A DNA stretch of 57,468 nucleotides from Alphaproteobacteria bacterium (GCA_021325385.1 JAJPHH010000087.1:1-57468), one strand, 5' to 3'. Shown: positions 41,612-50,381, counted from the first letter of the stretch. Numbers and translations are program-made. Notes: generated by a model not told the origin, from the sequence alone.

Positions 41612-43870
41612 CTACTGCGACGCCGCGCCGGCTTTCAGGACGGCGTCGTCGCTCGCCTGGCTGCGCGCGCTGGCGAGGTCCGGGCCTGGCAGGCTGGCGC
41701 TGCGGCTGCGATCCTGACGGGCCAGATCGCCGATCTCGTCGATGATCTGCGTCGCGCGCGGCGACAGGCCCTGTTGGCGCTTGACGTCAGCCGCGCTGTT
41801 CGGGCCGGCCTCCCCGGCGGCGGCGATCTCGGCCGCTTTGGGCGCGGGCGGCACGCCATAGGGCGGCTTAATGTCGAGCCCTTGATGGGCGTAGATCATG
41901 ATGTCGTGCCAGGTCTGCGCCGGCAGAATGCCGCCGACGAGGTTCCCCATCGGCGCGTTGTCGTCGTTGCCGAACCAGACGCTGCAGACGAGATTGCCGG
42001 TAAAGCCGTTGAACCACACATTGGTCGAATTGTTCGTGGTGCCCGTCTTGCCGGAAATCGCGAGGCCAGGGATCTGCGCGGCTCGCCCGGTGCCGTCGGT
42101 CACGACGTGAGTCATGATCCGGTTCATCTCGCCGGCCTTGTCGGCCGGGATGACCTGGATCGGCGGCGCGCCGTTGGCGTCATGCGTATAGATGACCTTG
42201 CCGGCCGAGTTGCGGATTTCGATCGCCGCAAAAGGGGTGGCGCGTTTGCCGCCATTGGCGAGCACGGCGTTGGCGGCGACCATGTCGATCATCTTGACCT
42301 CGTCCGCTCCGATCGGCAGCGAGACCGTATCGGTCAACGGCGTCGTGACGCCCATGGCGCGCGCCGTCTCGACGACCTTCTTCCGGCCAAGCTCGGCGAT
42401 CCGCCCCAGATGATACGGCTTGTTCTTCGGCCAATAGAACTCGCCGATTTTCACCGCCATACGGATCGCCGCGGTGTTGAACGATTGCGCCAGGGCTTGG
42501 TTGATCGACATGACGCCGCCGCTCTCGCCGCCGAAATTGTGCACGCAATAATCGCCGATGCAGATCGGCGAAGCGTCGATCGGCGAATCGCCGTGATATT
42601 TGCCGGTGAGAAGCGCGGTCAGATAGACGAAAATCTTGAACGACGAGCCTGGCTGGCGCTCCGCGTCGATGGCGCGGTTGAACTGGCTCTCGCCGTAATC
42701 GCGGCCGCCGACAACGGCGCGCAGCAGGCCATTGGTCTCGGCGACGATCGTCGCCGCCTGATGCGCGTTATAGGCCGGCGCGCGATTGCGCAGCATGTCC
42801 TCGATGACGCTCTCCGCCCGGTTCTGCACGGCGGGATCGAGCCCGGTGCGCACTGTCAAGACCCGGTCGTTGCCGAGCTTGCCGTTGTCGGCGAGCTTCT
42901 TGACTTCGTCATAGGCGAAGTCGAGGTACCAATCCGGGCTCGACTCCGAATTGTGGTCGACCGGCGTCGCGGGATTGAGTCTGGCCGCATAGACTTGGCC
43001 TTCGGTCATGAAGCCGGCGTCGACGAGATTGCTCAAGACGTCGTTGGCCCGCGCGCGCGCCGCCGGCAAGTTGACGGTCGGCGAATATTTGGTAGGCGCC
43101 TTGAACAAGCCGGCGAGCATCGCCGCTTCGGCGAGATTGATGTCCCGCGCGGATTTGCCGAAATAATATTGCGCCGCGGCTTCGACGCCGAAAGCGCCGC
43201 CGCCCATATAGGCCCGGTCGAGATAGAGTTTGAGGATTTCCTTCTTGGCGAGGTGATGCTCGAGCCAAAGCGCGAGCCAGGCCTCTTTGATTTTACGCTC
43301 GAGCGAGCGCTCGTTGGTCAAGAACAGGTTTTTGGCGAGCTGCTGGGTGAGCGAGGAGCCGCCTTGCCGCACGCCGGAGGCGGCTGCGTCAACGGTGAGC
43401 GCGCGGAAAGTGCCGACGATGTCGATGCCGAAATGGCTGAAGAAGCGCCTGTCCTCGGTCGCCAGCACCGCCTTGATGAAATGGTCAGGCAATTGTTCGA
43501 GGGGAATGGAATCGTCGTGCCTGATGCCGCGCCGGCCGACTTCGTTGCCGTAACGGTCGAGGAAGGTGACCGCCAAGTCCTCCCGTTTCAGCCAATCCGA
43601 CGAGGCGGTCTCCTGGAAGGCGGGCAAAGCGAGAGCAAGCGCGGCCACCGCCGCGACGACGCCGATATTGAGGCTCTCGCAGGCCGCCTCGACGCAGAGC
43701 TTGACGAAGCCCGAGACGTAGAAGCGGTCCATGAAGGCGGAAAAGGCGGCATAGGCCTTCTTGGCGCGCTGGCCGCTGTCATAGAGCGACGAGTCGATGA
43801 AGGCGTCGAGGGCGAGGAACGCTCGTCTGACATTGACCGCCGAAAACAGCTCCGTCAGCTTCCGGGACAC
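41612..43870 (-). CDS. Penicillin-binding protein 1A family (transglycosylase/transpeptidase)
   Basis: A 752-residue bifunctional peptidoglycan synthase. One transmembrane helix (about 69-85) anchors a GT51 domain with catalytic glutamate Glu139 in ATEDRRFFSHFGID, and then GGSSLTQQLAKNLFL. The transpeptidase domain has the nucleophile in PGSSFKIF near residue 413, SFN near 460 and KTGTTNNSTN near 611. The C-terminal 80 residues are low-complexity. A cytoplasmic N-terminal stretch of about 65 residues is longer than usual for PBP1A but seen in alphaproteobacterial homologues. Monocistronic. Confidence 0.93.
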   Translation of the reverse strand: MSRKLTELFSAVNVRRAFLALDAFIDSSLYDSGQRAKKAYAAFSAFMDRFYVSGFVKLCVEAACESLNIGVVAAVAALALALPAFQETASSDWLKREDLAVTFLDRYGNEVGRRGIRHDDSIPLEQLPDHFIKAVLATEDRRFFSHFGIDIVGTFRALTVDAAASGVRQGGSSLTQQLAKNLFLTNERSLERKIKEAWLALWLEHHLAKKEILKLYLDRAYMGGGAFGVEAAAQYYFGKSARDINLAEAAMLAGLFKAPTKYSPTVNLPAARARANDVLSNLVDAGFMTEGQVYAARLNPATPVDHNSESSPDWYLDFAYDEVKKLADNGKLGNDRVLTVRTGLDPAVQNRAESVIEDMLRNRAPAYNAHQAATIVAETNGLLRAVVGGRDYGESQFNRAIDAERQPGSSFKIFVYLTALLTGKYHGDSPIDASPICIGDYCVHNFGGESGGVMSINQALAQSFNTAAIRMAVKIGEFYWPKNKPYHLGRIAELGRKKVVETARAMGVTTPLTDTVSLPIGADEVKMIDMVAANAVLANGGKRATPFAAIEIRNSAGKVIYTHDANGAPPIQVIPADKAGEMNRIMTHVVTDGTGRAAQIPGLAISGKTGTTNNSTNVWFNGFTGNLVCSVWFGNDDNAPMGNLVGGILPAQTWHDIMIYAHQGLDIKPPYGVPPAPKAAEIAAAGEAGPNSAADVKRQQGLSPRATQIIDEIGDLARQDRSRSASLPGPDLASARSQASDDAVLKAGAASQ

Positions 43871-44023
43871 ATTTTCCTCGTCGCGGCGTTGACGCCTTGT
43901 TTTCGATTATCACAGTTCGAGGCGCTTGACGCCTCGGCCGATCTCGACGCTTGCTCATAACGCTAAGCCCAGCGCCGGCGATCCAGGCCGAGCTTAGATT
44001 TGGGCGCCGGGTAAGGCGCCAGA

Positions 44024-44524
44024 ATGGCGAAGATTGAACCCCATATGAGCCGCAAAGCCCCCGATCCGCCTTTCTGGCGCGCCAAGACGCTCGAGCAATT
44101 GTCCGACGAGGAGTGGGAGAGCCTCTGCGACGGCTGCGCCCGCTGCTGTCTGGTCAAGCTCGAAGACGAGGACAGCGGCGCGATCCATTTCACCGACATC
44201 GGCTGTAAGCTGCTCGACGCCAAGACCTGTCGCTGTCTCGATTACAAGCGCCGCCGCCGGCGGGTGAGAGATTGCGTCAAGTTGACGCCCGAGGGCGTGC
44301 GCGCGCTGGCCTGGTTGCCGAAAACCTGCGCTTACCGACGGGTGGCGGAAGGGCGCGACCTCGACTGGTGGCATCCGCTGGTCTCGGGCTCCAGGGAAAC
44401 TGTCCACCAAGCCGGGATATCGGTGCGCGGCCGGGTGAGCGCCTTGGAGGACGACATTCCGACCGAACTCTGGCCGGAGCGCATCGTCAAATGGCCGAAT
44501 CGCATCCCGAGGCGACGGAAATAG
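44024..44524 (+). CDS. YcgN/UPF0260 family Fe-S or zinc-binding protein
   Basis: A 166-residue cytoplasmic protein of the UPF0260 (YkgJ-like) family. It has the cysteine cluster CDGCARCC at 35-42 and further cysteines in [15 protein letters not shown], with RVRDCVKL downstream, all as in the family. [26 protein letters not shown] is a family hallmark (seen split across residues 94-122). GGTAAGG precedes the first ATG; a second ATG at codon 8 is possible. Function is not established; metal binding is inferred from the cysteines. Confidence 0.9.
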   Translation: MAKIEPHMSRKAPDPPFWRAKTLEQLSDEEWESLCDGCARCCLVKLEDEDSGAIHFTDIGCKLLDAKTCRCLDYKRRRRRVRDCVKLTPEGVRALAWLPKTCAYRRVAEGRDLDWWHPLVSGSRETVHQAGISVRGRVSALEDDIPTELWPERIVKWPNRIPRRRK

Positions 44525-44604
44525 GCGGCCCGAGACGACGTCGCTTGCGAACAGCCGCCGCGCTCTTCGCCAACGAGTCCCGTCAGGCGCGACGCCTCGC
44601 GACG

Positions 44605-45372
44605 CTACCGATCGCCCCAACGGTCGAGAACGCTGCCGATCCAACCCGCTTGCGGCGCGACGAGCGGGCCCTGGGTGAGCGCGCCGCAACGCTGGCCGTG
44701 GCCGCCGCCGGCCGACCAGGCGACGATCGCCAGGACCTTGCCGCTTTCCGCCGAGACGATCGGTCCGCCGGAATCGCCGGTGCAGGCGCCGGCTCCGCTA
44801 TGAGCCGGATCTTCGGCCCAAAGCAGAATCGGGGAGAGCGGGGCGCGGACCGCGAGCCGGGCGGCGCGCAACGCGCCGGCTGTCTTGCCGTCGCCCTCGC
44901 GAGCGACGCCGTAGCCGAAAATCGTCAAAGCCGCGCCGACCGTCGCGGCACCTTTGTCGTCGAGCGTCGCCGGCGAGAAGCGCTTGTCCAAAGGAGCGCG
45001 CGTCTCGATCAGGGCGAGATCGATCGACACGGCCCTCTTGGCCGGCGCGTCGGCGCGAAACAACGGATGGACGGCGCTCGCCGCGATCTCCTGCAGCACC
45101 GGCTCGCCGCCGGGGCCGCGGTAGTAAATGCGCATATTGTCGGTCGAAGTCACGCAATGGGCTGCGGTCAGCACGGCGCGCGGCGCGACGACCACGCCGG
45201 TGCAAAATCCAGCGCGATCGACGCCGCGATTGAGCACCATCACCAGATGCGAGGCGAAGGAATTGTCGTCTTGCGCCGGACCGACCAAAGCGAGGGCGGG
45301 CGATGCGGCGAGCAAAGCGGCCAAGACCTCGCCGGTCAAAATCGATCGCAGCCTGTGACGTGTCGCCCCCAT
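44605..45372 (-). CDS. Secreted trypsin-like serine protease
   Basis: A 255-residue S1-family protease with a signal peptide (MGATRHRL to ASPALA, about 29 residues). The catalytic triad is visible: His in VLTAAHCVTS, Asp in SIDLALIETRA and Ser in GACTGDSGGPIVS. Two cysteine pairs (FCTG with AHC, and AGAC with QRCG) likely form disulfides. The ATG at 45372 was chosen as the one that begins the signal peptide; the frame is open 13 codons further upstream. The substrate is unknown. Confidence 0.85.
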   Translation of the reverse strand: MGATRHRLRSILTGEVLAALLAASPALALVGPAQDDNSFASHLVMVLNRGVDRAGFCTGVVVAPRAVLTAAHCVTSTDNMRIYYRGPGGEPVLQEIAASAVHPLFRADAPAKRAVSIDLALIETRAPLDKRFSPATLDDKGAATVGAALTIFGYGVAREGDGKTAGALRAARLAVRAPLSPILLWAEDPAHSGAGACTGDSGGPIVSAESGKVLAIVAWSAGGGHGQRCGALTQGPLVAPQAGWIGSVLDRWGDR

Positions 45373-45592
45373 TGCAGTAAGCCGGTAGCCTTTCCGCGGC
45401 CTTCCGCGCAAGCCTGACCAGCTATTGGGATCACGCGCTTGTCAGTTGCGGCGGCTATTGTTCAAGACCCGGAAAATGCGACAACAAGGCCATTTGGGGC
45501 GGCGAGCGCCGATGATTTGAAGGCGTCGGCGGGGCGAGGTTCGCCGCGCGATCATTCATTTGGCGTTCATGCGGCTCGGGCGAGGTTTCTTC

Positions 45593-46126
45593 ATGGCGCG
45601 AAGCGTCCTCCTTTCGCTGGCTTGCGTTTTTTTCGCGGCCCCGCGCGCCTTCGGCGCGGAGGCGGCGGCCGTCGCCCCGGCGCGGCCGGTCTGCTTGAAC
45701 GGCAGCGAAACCCGCGAGGAAATCTCCGCCCATCGTCTGCTGCAGCCCTTCGCCGTGCTCAAGAGCGCCGCCTCAATCGCCAAGGCCGAGGCGCTCTCCG
45801 CCAAGCTTTGCAAGCTCGGCGACGACTTTGTCTATGAAATCGCGCTGTTGCACCACGACGGGCGCCTCGTTCACCTGGTCATGAACGCCACGACCGGTAA
45901 GGTCATCAATGCGCGGAATTCCCGCGAAGCGCCGCGCGACCAGTCTCGCGAAGCGCCGCGCGATCAGTCTCGCGAAGCGCCGCGCGATCAACCGCGCGAC
46001 CAGTCTCGCGAGGCGCCGCGCGACCAGTCTCGCGAAGCGCCGCGCGACCAGCCGCGCGAGGCGCCGCACGATCAGCCGCGCGAGTCGCCGCACGAAACCC
46101 CGCACGAAACGCCGCCGAAAACCTGA
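45593..46126 (+). CDS. Periplasmic PepSY-like protein with octapeptide repeats (FeuN-like position)
   Basis: A 177-residue exported protein. The signal peptide is MARSVLLSLACVFFAAPRA to FGA (about 22 residues). A PepSY-like core follows, with paired cysteines (PVCLNGSET and AKLCKLGDD) and VYEIALLHHDGRLVHLVMN. The C-terminal part is built of imperfect SREAPRDQ repeats and is very hydrophilic. Two in-frame ATGs upstream (45560, 45569) are possible. It precedes the feuPQ-type genes by 6 bases; in Sinorhizobium a small periplasmic inhibitor, FeuN, occupies this position, so a sensor-modulating role is a fair inference. Confidence 0.75.
   Translation: MARSVLLSLACVFFAAPRAFGAEAAAVAPARPVCLNGSETREEISAHRLLQPFAVLKSAASIAKAEALSAKLCKLGDDFVYEIALLHHDGRLVHLVMNATTGKVINARNSREAPRDQSREAPRDQSREAPRDQPRDQSREAPRDQSREAPRDQPREAPHDQPRESPHETPHETPPKT
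45920..46102 (+). repeat. Tandem 24-base repeat coding SREAPRDQ
   Basis: About five near-exact copies of a 24-base unit (start TCCCGCGAAGCGCCGCGC) and three degenerate ones (REAPHDQP, RESPHETP, HETP). One shortened unit RDQ sits in the middle. The frame is kept throughout, so the repeat can expand or shrink by whole octapeptides. Confidence 0.9.
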
Positions 46127-46132
46127 GGAGCC

Positions 46133-46825
46133 ATGCGTCTGCTTGTCGTCGAAGACGATCGCGACTTGAACCGGCAAATTGCGACCGCGCTCGAAAAAGC
46201 GGGCTACGCCGTGGATCGCGCCTATGACGGCGAGGACGGATGGTTCTTGGGCGACACCGAGCCTTACGACGCGGTGGTGCTCGATATCGGCTTGCCGAAA
46301 CGCGACGGCATATCCGTGCTCGAAGCCTGGCGGCGCGCAGGCCGCGCGATGCCGGTCCTGATCTTGACGGCGCGCGACCGGTGGAGCGAGAAGGTTCAGG
46401 GCTTTGACGCGGGCGCCGACGACTATGTCGCCAAGCCGTTTCACATGGAGGAAATCCTCGCCCGCCTGCGCGCACTTTTGCGCCGCGCCGCCGGCCACGC
46501 CACAAACGAGCTTGTCGCCGGCCCCGTGCGCCTCGATACGCGGACCGGCCGCGTCACCGTCAATGGCGCGCCGATCAAATTCACCTCGCACGAATACCGG
46601 CTGCTGGCCTATCTCATGCACCATGCCGGCCGCATCGTGCCGCGCAGCGAAATCGTCGAGCACCTCTATGACCAGGATTTCGATCGCGATTCGAACACGA
46701 TCGAGGTCTTCGTCGGGCGGCTGCGCAAGAAGCTGGGCGTCGACGCGATCCAAACCGTGCGCGGCCTCGGCTACCTGGTGCCGGTCGAAGGCGACGGCGG
46801 CTCTTCCGACAAATCGTCGCGCTGA
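46133..46825 (+). CDS. feuP: OmpR-family response regulator, FeuP type
   Basis: A 230-residue response regulator. The receiver domain has VVEDD at 5-9, the phosphorylated Asp51 (VVLDIGLP), Thr in LILTARDRW and Lys in YVAKPFHMEE. The winged-helix DNA-binding domain contains FTSHEYRLLAYLMHH and SNTIEVFVGRLRKKLGVD. The wording of these segments is very close to FeuP of Sinorhizobium, which controls cyclic glucan export and is needed for nodulation there. GAGGAG precedes the start. The kinase gene follows after 39 bases. Confidence 0.9.
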   Translation: MRLLVVEDDRDLNRQIATALEKAGYAVDRAYDGEDGWFLGDTEPYDAVVLDIGLPKRDGISVLEAWRRAGRAMPVLILTARDRWSEKVQGFDAGADDYVAKPFHMEEILARLRALLRRAAGHATNELVAGPVRLDTRTGRVTVNGAPIKFTSHEYRLLAYLMHHAGRIVPRSEIVEHLYDQDFDRDSNTIEVFVGRLRKKLGVDAIQTVRGLGYLVPVEGDGGSSDKSSR

Positions 46826-46864
46826 TCTTTGGCGCGCGCAGTCCGAAACCGCCGCGTGGGCGCA

Positions 46865-48265
46865 ATGAAAGCGCTTCGCGCGCAATCGATCGCCTTTCGC
46901 CTGTTCATCTCGGCGGCGTTCTGGAGCTTCACGATCCTCCTCATCGCGGGCGTCGTCCTCTCCGCCATCAACCGGCGCTCGACCGAAGCCTCGTTCGACG
47001 AAAGACTGGGCGTCTATCTCAAGGCGCTGGTGGTCAATGTCGCCGCCTCGCCAGGCGACGAATCTCGCGCCGGCCCGGCGCAGCTGATCGATCCGGAATT
47101 CGGCTTGGCGCGGTCCGGCTGGTATTGGCAGATCACCCGGCTCGACAGCGGCAAGGCCGATTCCGGCAAGGCGGAAATCAAGACCTCGCCCTCGCTCGCC
47201 GATTCATTGCTGCCGCGCCTCGAAACCAATGTCCCGCCGGCGGAGGAGGGCGCGCCGCATGCCGGCTATGTCACCGGCCCGGACGACCGGCGCCTGCGCC
47301 TGGTCGAGCGGGTGATCGACGCCGGCGACGAAGGCCGCTACCTCATCCAGGTCGCCGCCAACGCCGAAGAGATCGAATCGGATATCGAGAGCTTCGAATA
47401 CGCGCTCGGCGCGACGTTTCTTTTGCTCGCCATCGCCTTGATCGGTTCGATGGCGCTCGCCGTGCGCTTCGGCCTCTCGCCGTTGCGCGCGCTGCAGGAA
47501 GGCGTTGCGGCGATCCGCCGCGGCGAGGCCGAGCAGGTCAAGGGCGACTTCCCGCAGGACATCGCCCCGCTCGCCGCCGAGGTCAATCTCCTGCTCGAGG
47601 CCAATCGTGAAGTCGTCGAGCGCGCCCGCACCCAGGTCGGCAATCTCGCCCACGCGCTGAAGACGCCGCTCAGCGTGCTGATCAACGAGGCCGAAGCTGG
47701 CAGCCCGACTCTGGCCGAGAAGACGAAAGAGCAAGCCGAGATCATGCGGCATCAGGTCGCCTTCTATCTCGACCGCGCCCGCGCCGCGGCGCGCGCCAAT
47801 GCGCTCGGTTCGGCGACCGAGGTCAAGCCGGTGATCGAGAGCCTCGCCCGCACCTTCCAGAAAGTCTATCGCGACCGCGCCTTGGCCTTCTCCATCGACG
47901 CGCCGGACGGCCTGAAGTTTCGCGGCGAAGAGCAGGACTTGACCGACCTCATCGGCAATCTGCTGGATAACGCCAGCAAATGGGCGCGCGGCCGTATCGA
48001 CATTCACGCTGCGCGCGAGCCGCGTTCGGATGGCGGCGGCAGGCCTTTCTTCATCACCCAGATCGACGACGACGGGCCAGGCCTCGACCCGGAAGCGCGG
48101 GCCGAAGCATTACGCCGCGGCAAGAGGCTCGACGAATCGCGGCCGGGCTCCGGCCTCGGCCTATCGATCATCGTCGATCTCGCCCACCTTTACGGCGGCG
48201 CCCTGCAACTCGACGACAGCCCGCTGGGCGGCTTGCGCGCGACGTTGCGGTTGCCCGCCTCTTGA
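46865..48265 (+). CDS. feuQ: Sensor histidine kinase, FeuQ type
   Basis: A 466-residue membrane kinase. Helix 1 (about 14-36, LFISAAFWSFTILLIAGVVL) and helix 2 (about 178-198) bracket a periplasmic sensor domain, followed by HAMP. The phosphorylated histidine is in NLAHALKTPLSVL near residue 265. The ATPase domain has GNLLDNASKWARG, DDGPGLDPEAR and GSGLGLSIIVDLAH. The ATG at 46865 was preferred to an upstream TTG because it directly precedes helix 1. It should phosphorylate the FeuP-type regulator encoded just before it. Confidence 0.9.
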   Translation: MKALRAQSIAFRLFISAAFWSFTILLIAGVVLSAINRRSTEASFDERLGVYLKALVVNVAASPGDESRAGPAQLIDPEFGLARSGWYWQITRLDSGKADSGKAEIKTSPSLADSLLPRLETNVPPAEEGAPHAGYVTGPDDRRLRLVERVIDAGDEGRYLIQVAANAEEIESDIESFEYALGATFLLLAIALIGSMALAVRFGLSPLRALQEGVAAIRRGEAEQVKGDFPQDIAPLAAEVNLLLEANREVVERARTQVGNLAHALKTPLSVLINEAEAGSPTLAEKTKEQAEIMRHQVAFYLDRARAAARANALGSATEVKPVIESLARTFQKVYRDRALAFSIDAPDGLKFRGEEQDLTDLIGNLLDNASKWARGRIDIHAAREPRSDGGGRPFFITQIDDDGPGLDPEARAEALRRGKRLDESRPGSGLGLSIIVDLAHLYGGALQLDDSPLGGLRATLRLPAS

Positions 48266-48303
48266 GGCTAATCGGAAGGGGAATTTGCGGGAGGCCGGGC
48301 TTG

Positions 48304-48723
48304 ATGGATTGGCGGAGACTTTTGGCGGGATGCGCCGCCGCGGCGACGCTGGCGGGTTGCTCGGCGACTGGGCAAAGCGCGCCGCCTCCGGTCGCCGCCT
48401 CGGCTGCGGCGCCGGATGGCCCGCCGCCGGCGCCCGAGATCGTCACTCCGGACATGCTTGGCGGCGTCCTCGCCGGATCAGTCGGAATGGGGCTCGAAAA
48501 CAGCGATCGCGTCGCGGCGTATAAGGCGCAGGCGGCGGCGCTGAACAGCGGCCAGCGCTCGTCCTGGCGCGGCGAGAAGGGCGTCTATGGCTATATCGAG
48601 CCGGGCGCGCCGCAGGGCTCTTGCCGCCCGTTTTCGCAAACCGTCTACATCGCCGGGCGGCCCTATAGCGGCAATGGCTCGGCCTGTCGGCAGTCGGACG
48701 GGTCCTGGCGGATCGAGGGTTAA
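48304..48723 (+). CDS. Outer-membrane-type lipoprotein, 17 kDa surface antigen-like
   Basis: A 139-residue lipoprotein. The lipobox LAGC is at 16-19, so Cys19 should be lipidated. A proline/alanine-rich linker follows, then a domain with LGGVLAGSVGMGLENSDR and GRPYSGNGSACRQSDGSWRI, as in the RT0821/17 kDa surface antigen group, though the glycine-zipper part is short. It starts 38 bases after the kinase gene, so co-transcription is possible. Confidence 0.75.
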   Translation: MDWRRLLAGCAAAATLAGCSATGQSAPPPVAASAAAPDGPPPAPEIVTPDMLGGVLAGSVGMGLENSDRVAAYKAQAAALNSGQRSSWRGEKGVYGYIEPGAPQGSCRPFSQTVYIAGRPYSGNGSACRQSDGSWRIEG

Positions 48724-48749
48724 AAGCGTCATCTGGCGGAGAGCAGCGC

Positions 48750-49589
48750 ATGCAGGGCAAGGTGGTGGTGATGACAGGCGCGACGTCCGGCATCGGCGAA
48801 GTCGCCGCCGAGCGGCTCGCCGAAGCGGGCGCGACGATTCTGTTCGTCGCTCGCGACCGGGCGCGCGCCGACGCCACTCTGCAGCGGCTTCGGGCGAAGA
48901 GCGACGCGCCGCACCGCTTCCACCTCGCCGATCTCTCTCGGCTCTCGGAGATGAAGCGGGTCGGCGCGGAGATCGCCGCCGCGACGCCGCGGATCGACGT
49001 CCTCGTCAACAATGCCGGCGCGATGTTCTCGTCGCGCCGCGTCACCGCGGACGGCCTGGAGATGACGTTTGCGCTCAATCATATGAGCTATTTCGTGCTG
49101 ACCGCCGCGCTTATGGACAAGCTCAAAGCCTCCGCGCCGGCGCGGATCGTCAGCACCGCCTCGGCCGCTCATCAAGGCGCGCGGCTCGATTTCGACGACT
49201 TGCAGAGCGAGAAGGATTACAGCGGATTGCGGGCCTATGGCCGCTCGAAACTGTGCAACATCCTGTTCACGCGCGAATTGGCGCGCCGGCTGCAGGGCGC
49301 CGGCGTGACCGCCAATTGCCTGCATCCCGGCTTCGTCGCCACGCGGTTCGGCGCCGACGCGGGCGGCGCCCTGAAATGGATTTTTCCGGTCGCCCGGCTC
49401 TTCGCCAGAAAGCCGGAGAAGGGAGCGGAGACGATCGTCTACCTCGCCGCGTCGCCCGAAATCGCCGGCGAAAGCGGCGGCTATTTCTTCGACCGACGAA
49501 ACGCGACGCCGTCCGCCGCCGCGCAGGACGACGCGGCCGCGCGCCGGCTTTGGGCGATCAGCGAAAGCTTGGCGGGCTTGGGATCCTAG
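48750..49589 (+). CDS. SDR-family oxidoreductase, retinol dehydrogenase-like
   Basis: A 279-residue SDR. It has the cofactor motif TGATSGIGEVAAERLAEAGA at 9-28, then NNAGAMFSSRRVT, and catalytic Tyr-x3-Lys in AYGRSKLCNILF. Arg after strand 2 (VARDRAR) suggests NADPH. TANCLHPGFVATRFG is typical of the retinol dehydrogenase-like subgroup. The substrate is unknown. Its last codons carry the 16-base sequence that is repeated after the qorB-type gene. Confidence 0.85.
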   Translation: MQGKVVVMTGATSGIGEVAAERLAEAGATILFVARDRARADATLQRLRAKSDAPHRFHLADLSRLSEMKRVGAEIAAATPRIDVLVNNAGAMFSSRRVTADGLEMTFALNHMSYFVLTAALMDKLKASAPARIVSTASAAHQGARLDFDDLQSEKDYSGLRAYGRSKLCNILFTRELARRLQGAGVTANCLHPGFVATRFGADAGGALKWIFPVARLFARKPEKGAETIVYLAASPEIAGESGGYFFDRRNATPSAAAQDDAAARRLWAISESLAGLGS

Positions 49590-49598
49590 CTTAGCTAG
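49583..49598. repeat. 16-base direct repeat, left copy
   Basis: ATCCTAGCTTAGCTAG, spanning the stop codon of the SDR gene. An identical copy spans the stop of the qorB-type gene at 51266-51281. Confidence 0.8.
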
Positions 49599-49627
49599 AT
49601 CGTTATGAGTTGAGATTGAAGCAAAAT

Positions 49628-49782
49628 GTCCTCTCCCCGAGCAACGGGGAGAGGACGGACAGCAAGCCCGTAGGGCGTAGATGTCCGGGTGAGGGGCCAA
49701 TGCGGCAGCCGATTTGGCCCCTCACCCGATCGCGTTCACTTCGTTCCGCTCTCGTCCTCTCCCCGTTTCACAGGGAGAGGGC
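49628..49782. repeat. REP-like composite palindromic element
   Basis: Three hairpins in a row. 49628-49656 has a perfect 12-pair stem beginning GTCCTCTCCCCG. 49686-49728 has a perfect 15-pair stem beginning CGGGTGAGGGGC. 49756-49780 has an 8-pair stem CCTCTCCC/GGGAGAGG. The CCTCTCCCCG and GGTGAGGGGC motifs are typical of intergenic repeat families in Rhizobiales. It lies in the non-coding gap between convergent genes and may also stop transcription from both sides. Confidence 0.85.
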
Positions 49783-49833
49783 AACTTTCTGTCGGGGGCC
49801 GGGCGGGACGCTTCCACTAAATATCATTCCGCT

Positions 49834-50301
49834 TTAAACCTCTGCATTTTCTCGCGAATCGAACGCCGCCCGCGCCGCCCGGATGGCGTCGTGATTGGCA
49901 TTTGCCCAACCCGCCAGCACCATGAACGGCGGGATCAGGGACGAGCCGAGGTCCGTCAGCCGGTATTCGACCGACGGCGGCACGGTGGCGAAGACGTGGC
50001 GGCTGATCAGGCCGTCGCGTTGCAGTTCGCGCAGGGTCTGGGTCAGCATGCGCTGCGAGATATCGGGCACGGCCCTCTTCAGCTCGCCGAAGCGGTGCGG
50101 TCGCACGCCCAGCGCCAGCAACAGAAGGCTCGACCACTTGCCGCTGACCCGGTCGATGACGTCGCGCACCGGGCAGTTGCCGGCGTCGAGCTGCGCGGTC
50201 GTCACGTCCGCCATGATGTCCGCCAGAGTCGCGCGGATCTGCGGTGTAATCGCCGAGGTCTGCTCGGGCATGTGCTCGACAACCTCAATAGTACCCTTCA
50301 C
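49834..50301 (-). CDS. HxlR-family transcriptional regulator (QorR/YtfH-like)
   Basis: A 155-residue winged-helix regulator. About 40 residues precede the HxlR core, which starts NCPVRDVIDRVSGKWSSLLLLAL with the family's conserved cysteine and GKW motif. FGELKRAVPDISQRMLTQTLREL and LISRHVFATVPPSVEYRLTDLG complete it. It is divergent from the QorB-like gene, the same arrangement as ytfH-ytfG. Such regulators often sense quinones or electrophiles through the cysteine; that is inference here. Confidence 0.9.
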   Translation of the reverse strand: MKGTIEVVEHMPEQTSAITPQIRATLADIMADVTTAQLDAGNCPVRDVIDRVSGKWSSLLLLALGVRPHRFGELKRAVPDISQRMLTQTLRELQRDGLISRHVFATVPPSVEYRLTDLGSSLIPPFMVLAGWANANHDAIRAARAAFDSRENAEV

Positions 50302-50360
50302 GTAACCATCTCCCGAAAAACTGCCGTCTTTACAGGTGGAATATAACCGCTATCTGTCCA

Positions 50361-50381
50361 TTAGTCTATTTTTGAGACTAA
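50361..50381. promoter_or_regulatory. Candidate HxlR operator TTAGTCT-N7-AGACTAA
   Basis: A perfect 7-base inverted repeat with spacer ATTTTTG, in the 98-base gap between the divergent HxlR and qorB-type genes, 19 bases before the latter's start. It is the only clear dyad there. Confidence 0.65.

Noticed and set aside
43918-43936. 7-pair hairpin upstream of the penicillin-binding protein gene
   Set aside because: Short, no T-run, and located on the promoter side of the gene. Chance pairing in GC-rich DNA is likely.
41576-43960. 794-codon plus-strand frame opposite the penicillin-binding protein
   Set aside because: Antisense shadow. All PBP catalytic motifs are on the minus strand.
45920-46102. 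Tandem 24-base repeats considered as a CRISPR array
   Set aside because: The units are directly adjacent, have no spacers and are translated in one frame as SREAPRDQ.
49628-49782. Palindromes considered as CRISPR repeats or insertion-sequence ends
   Set aside because: Spacing is irregular, there are only three stems with different sequences, and no cas or transposase gene is present. A REP-like element fits better.
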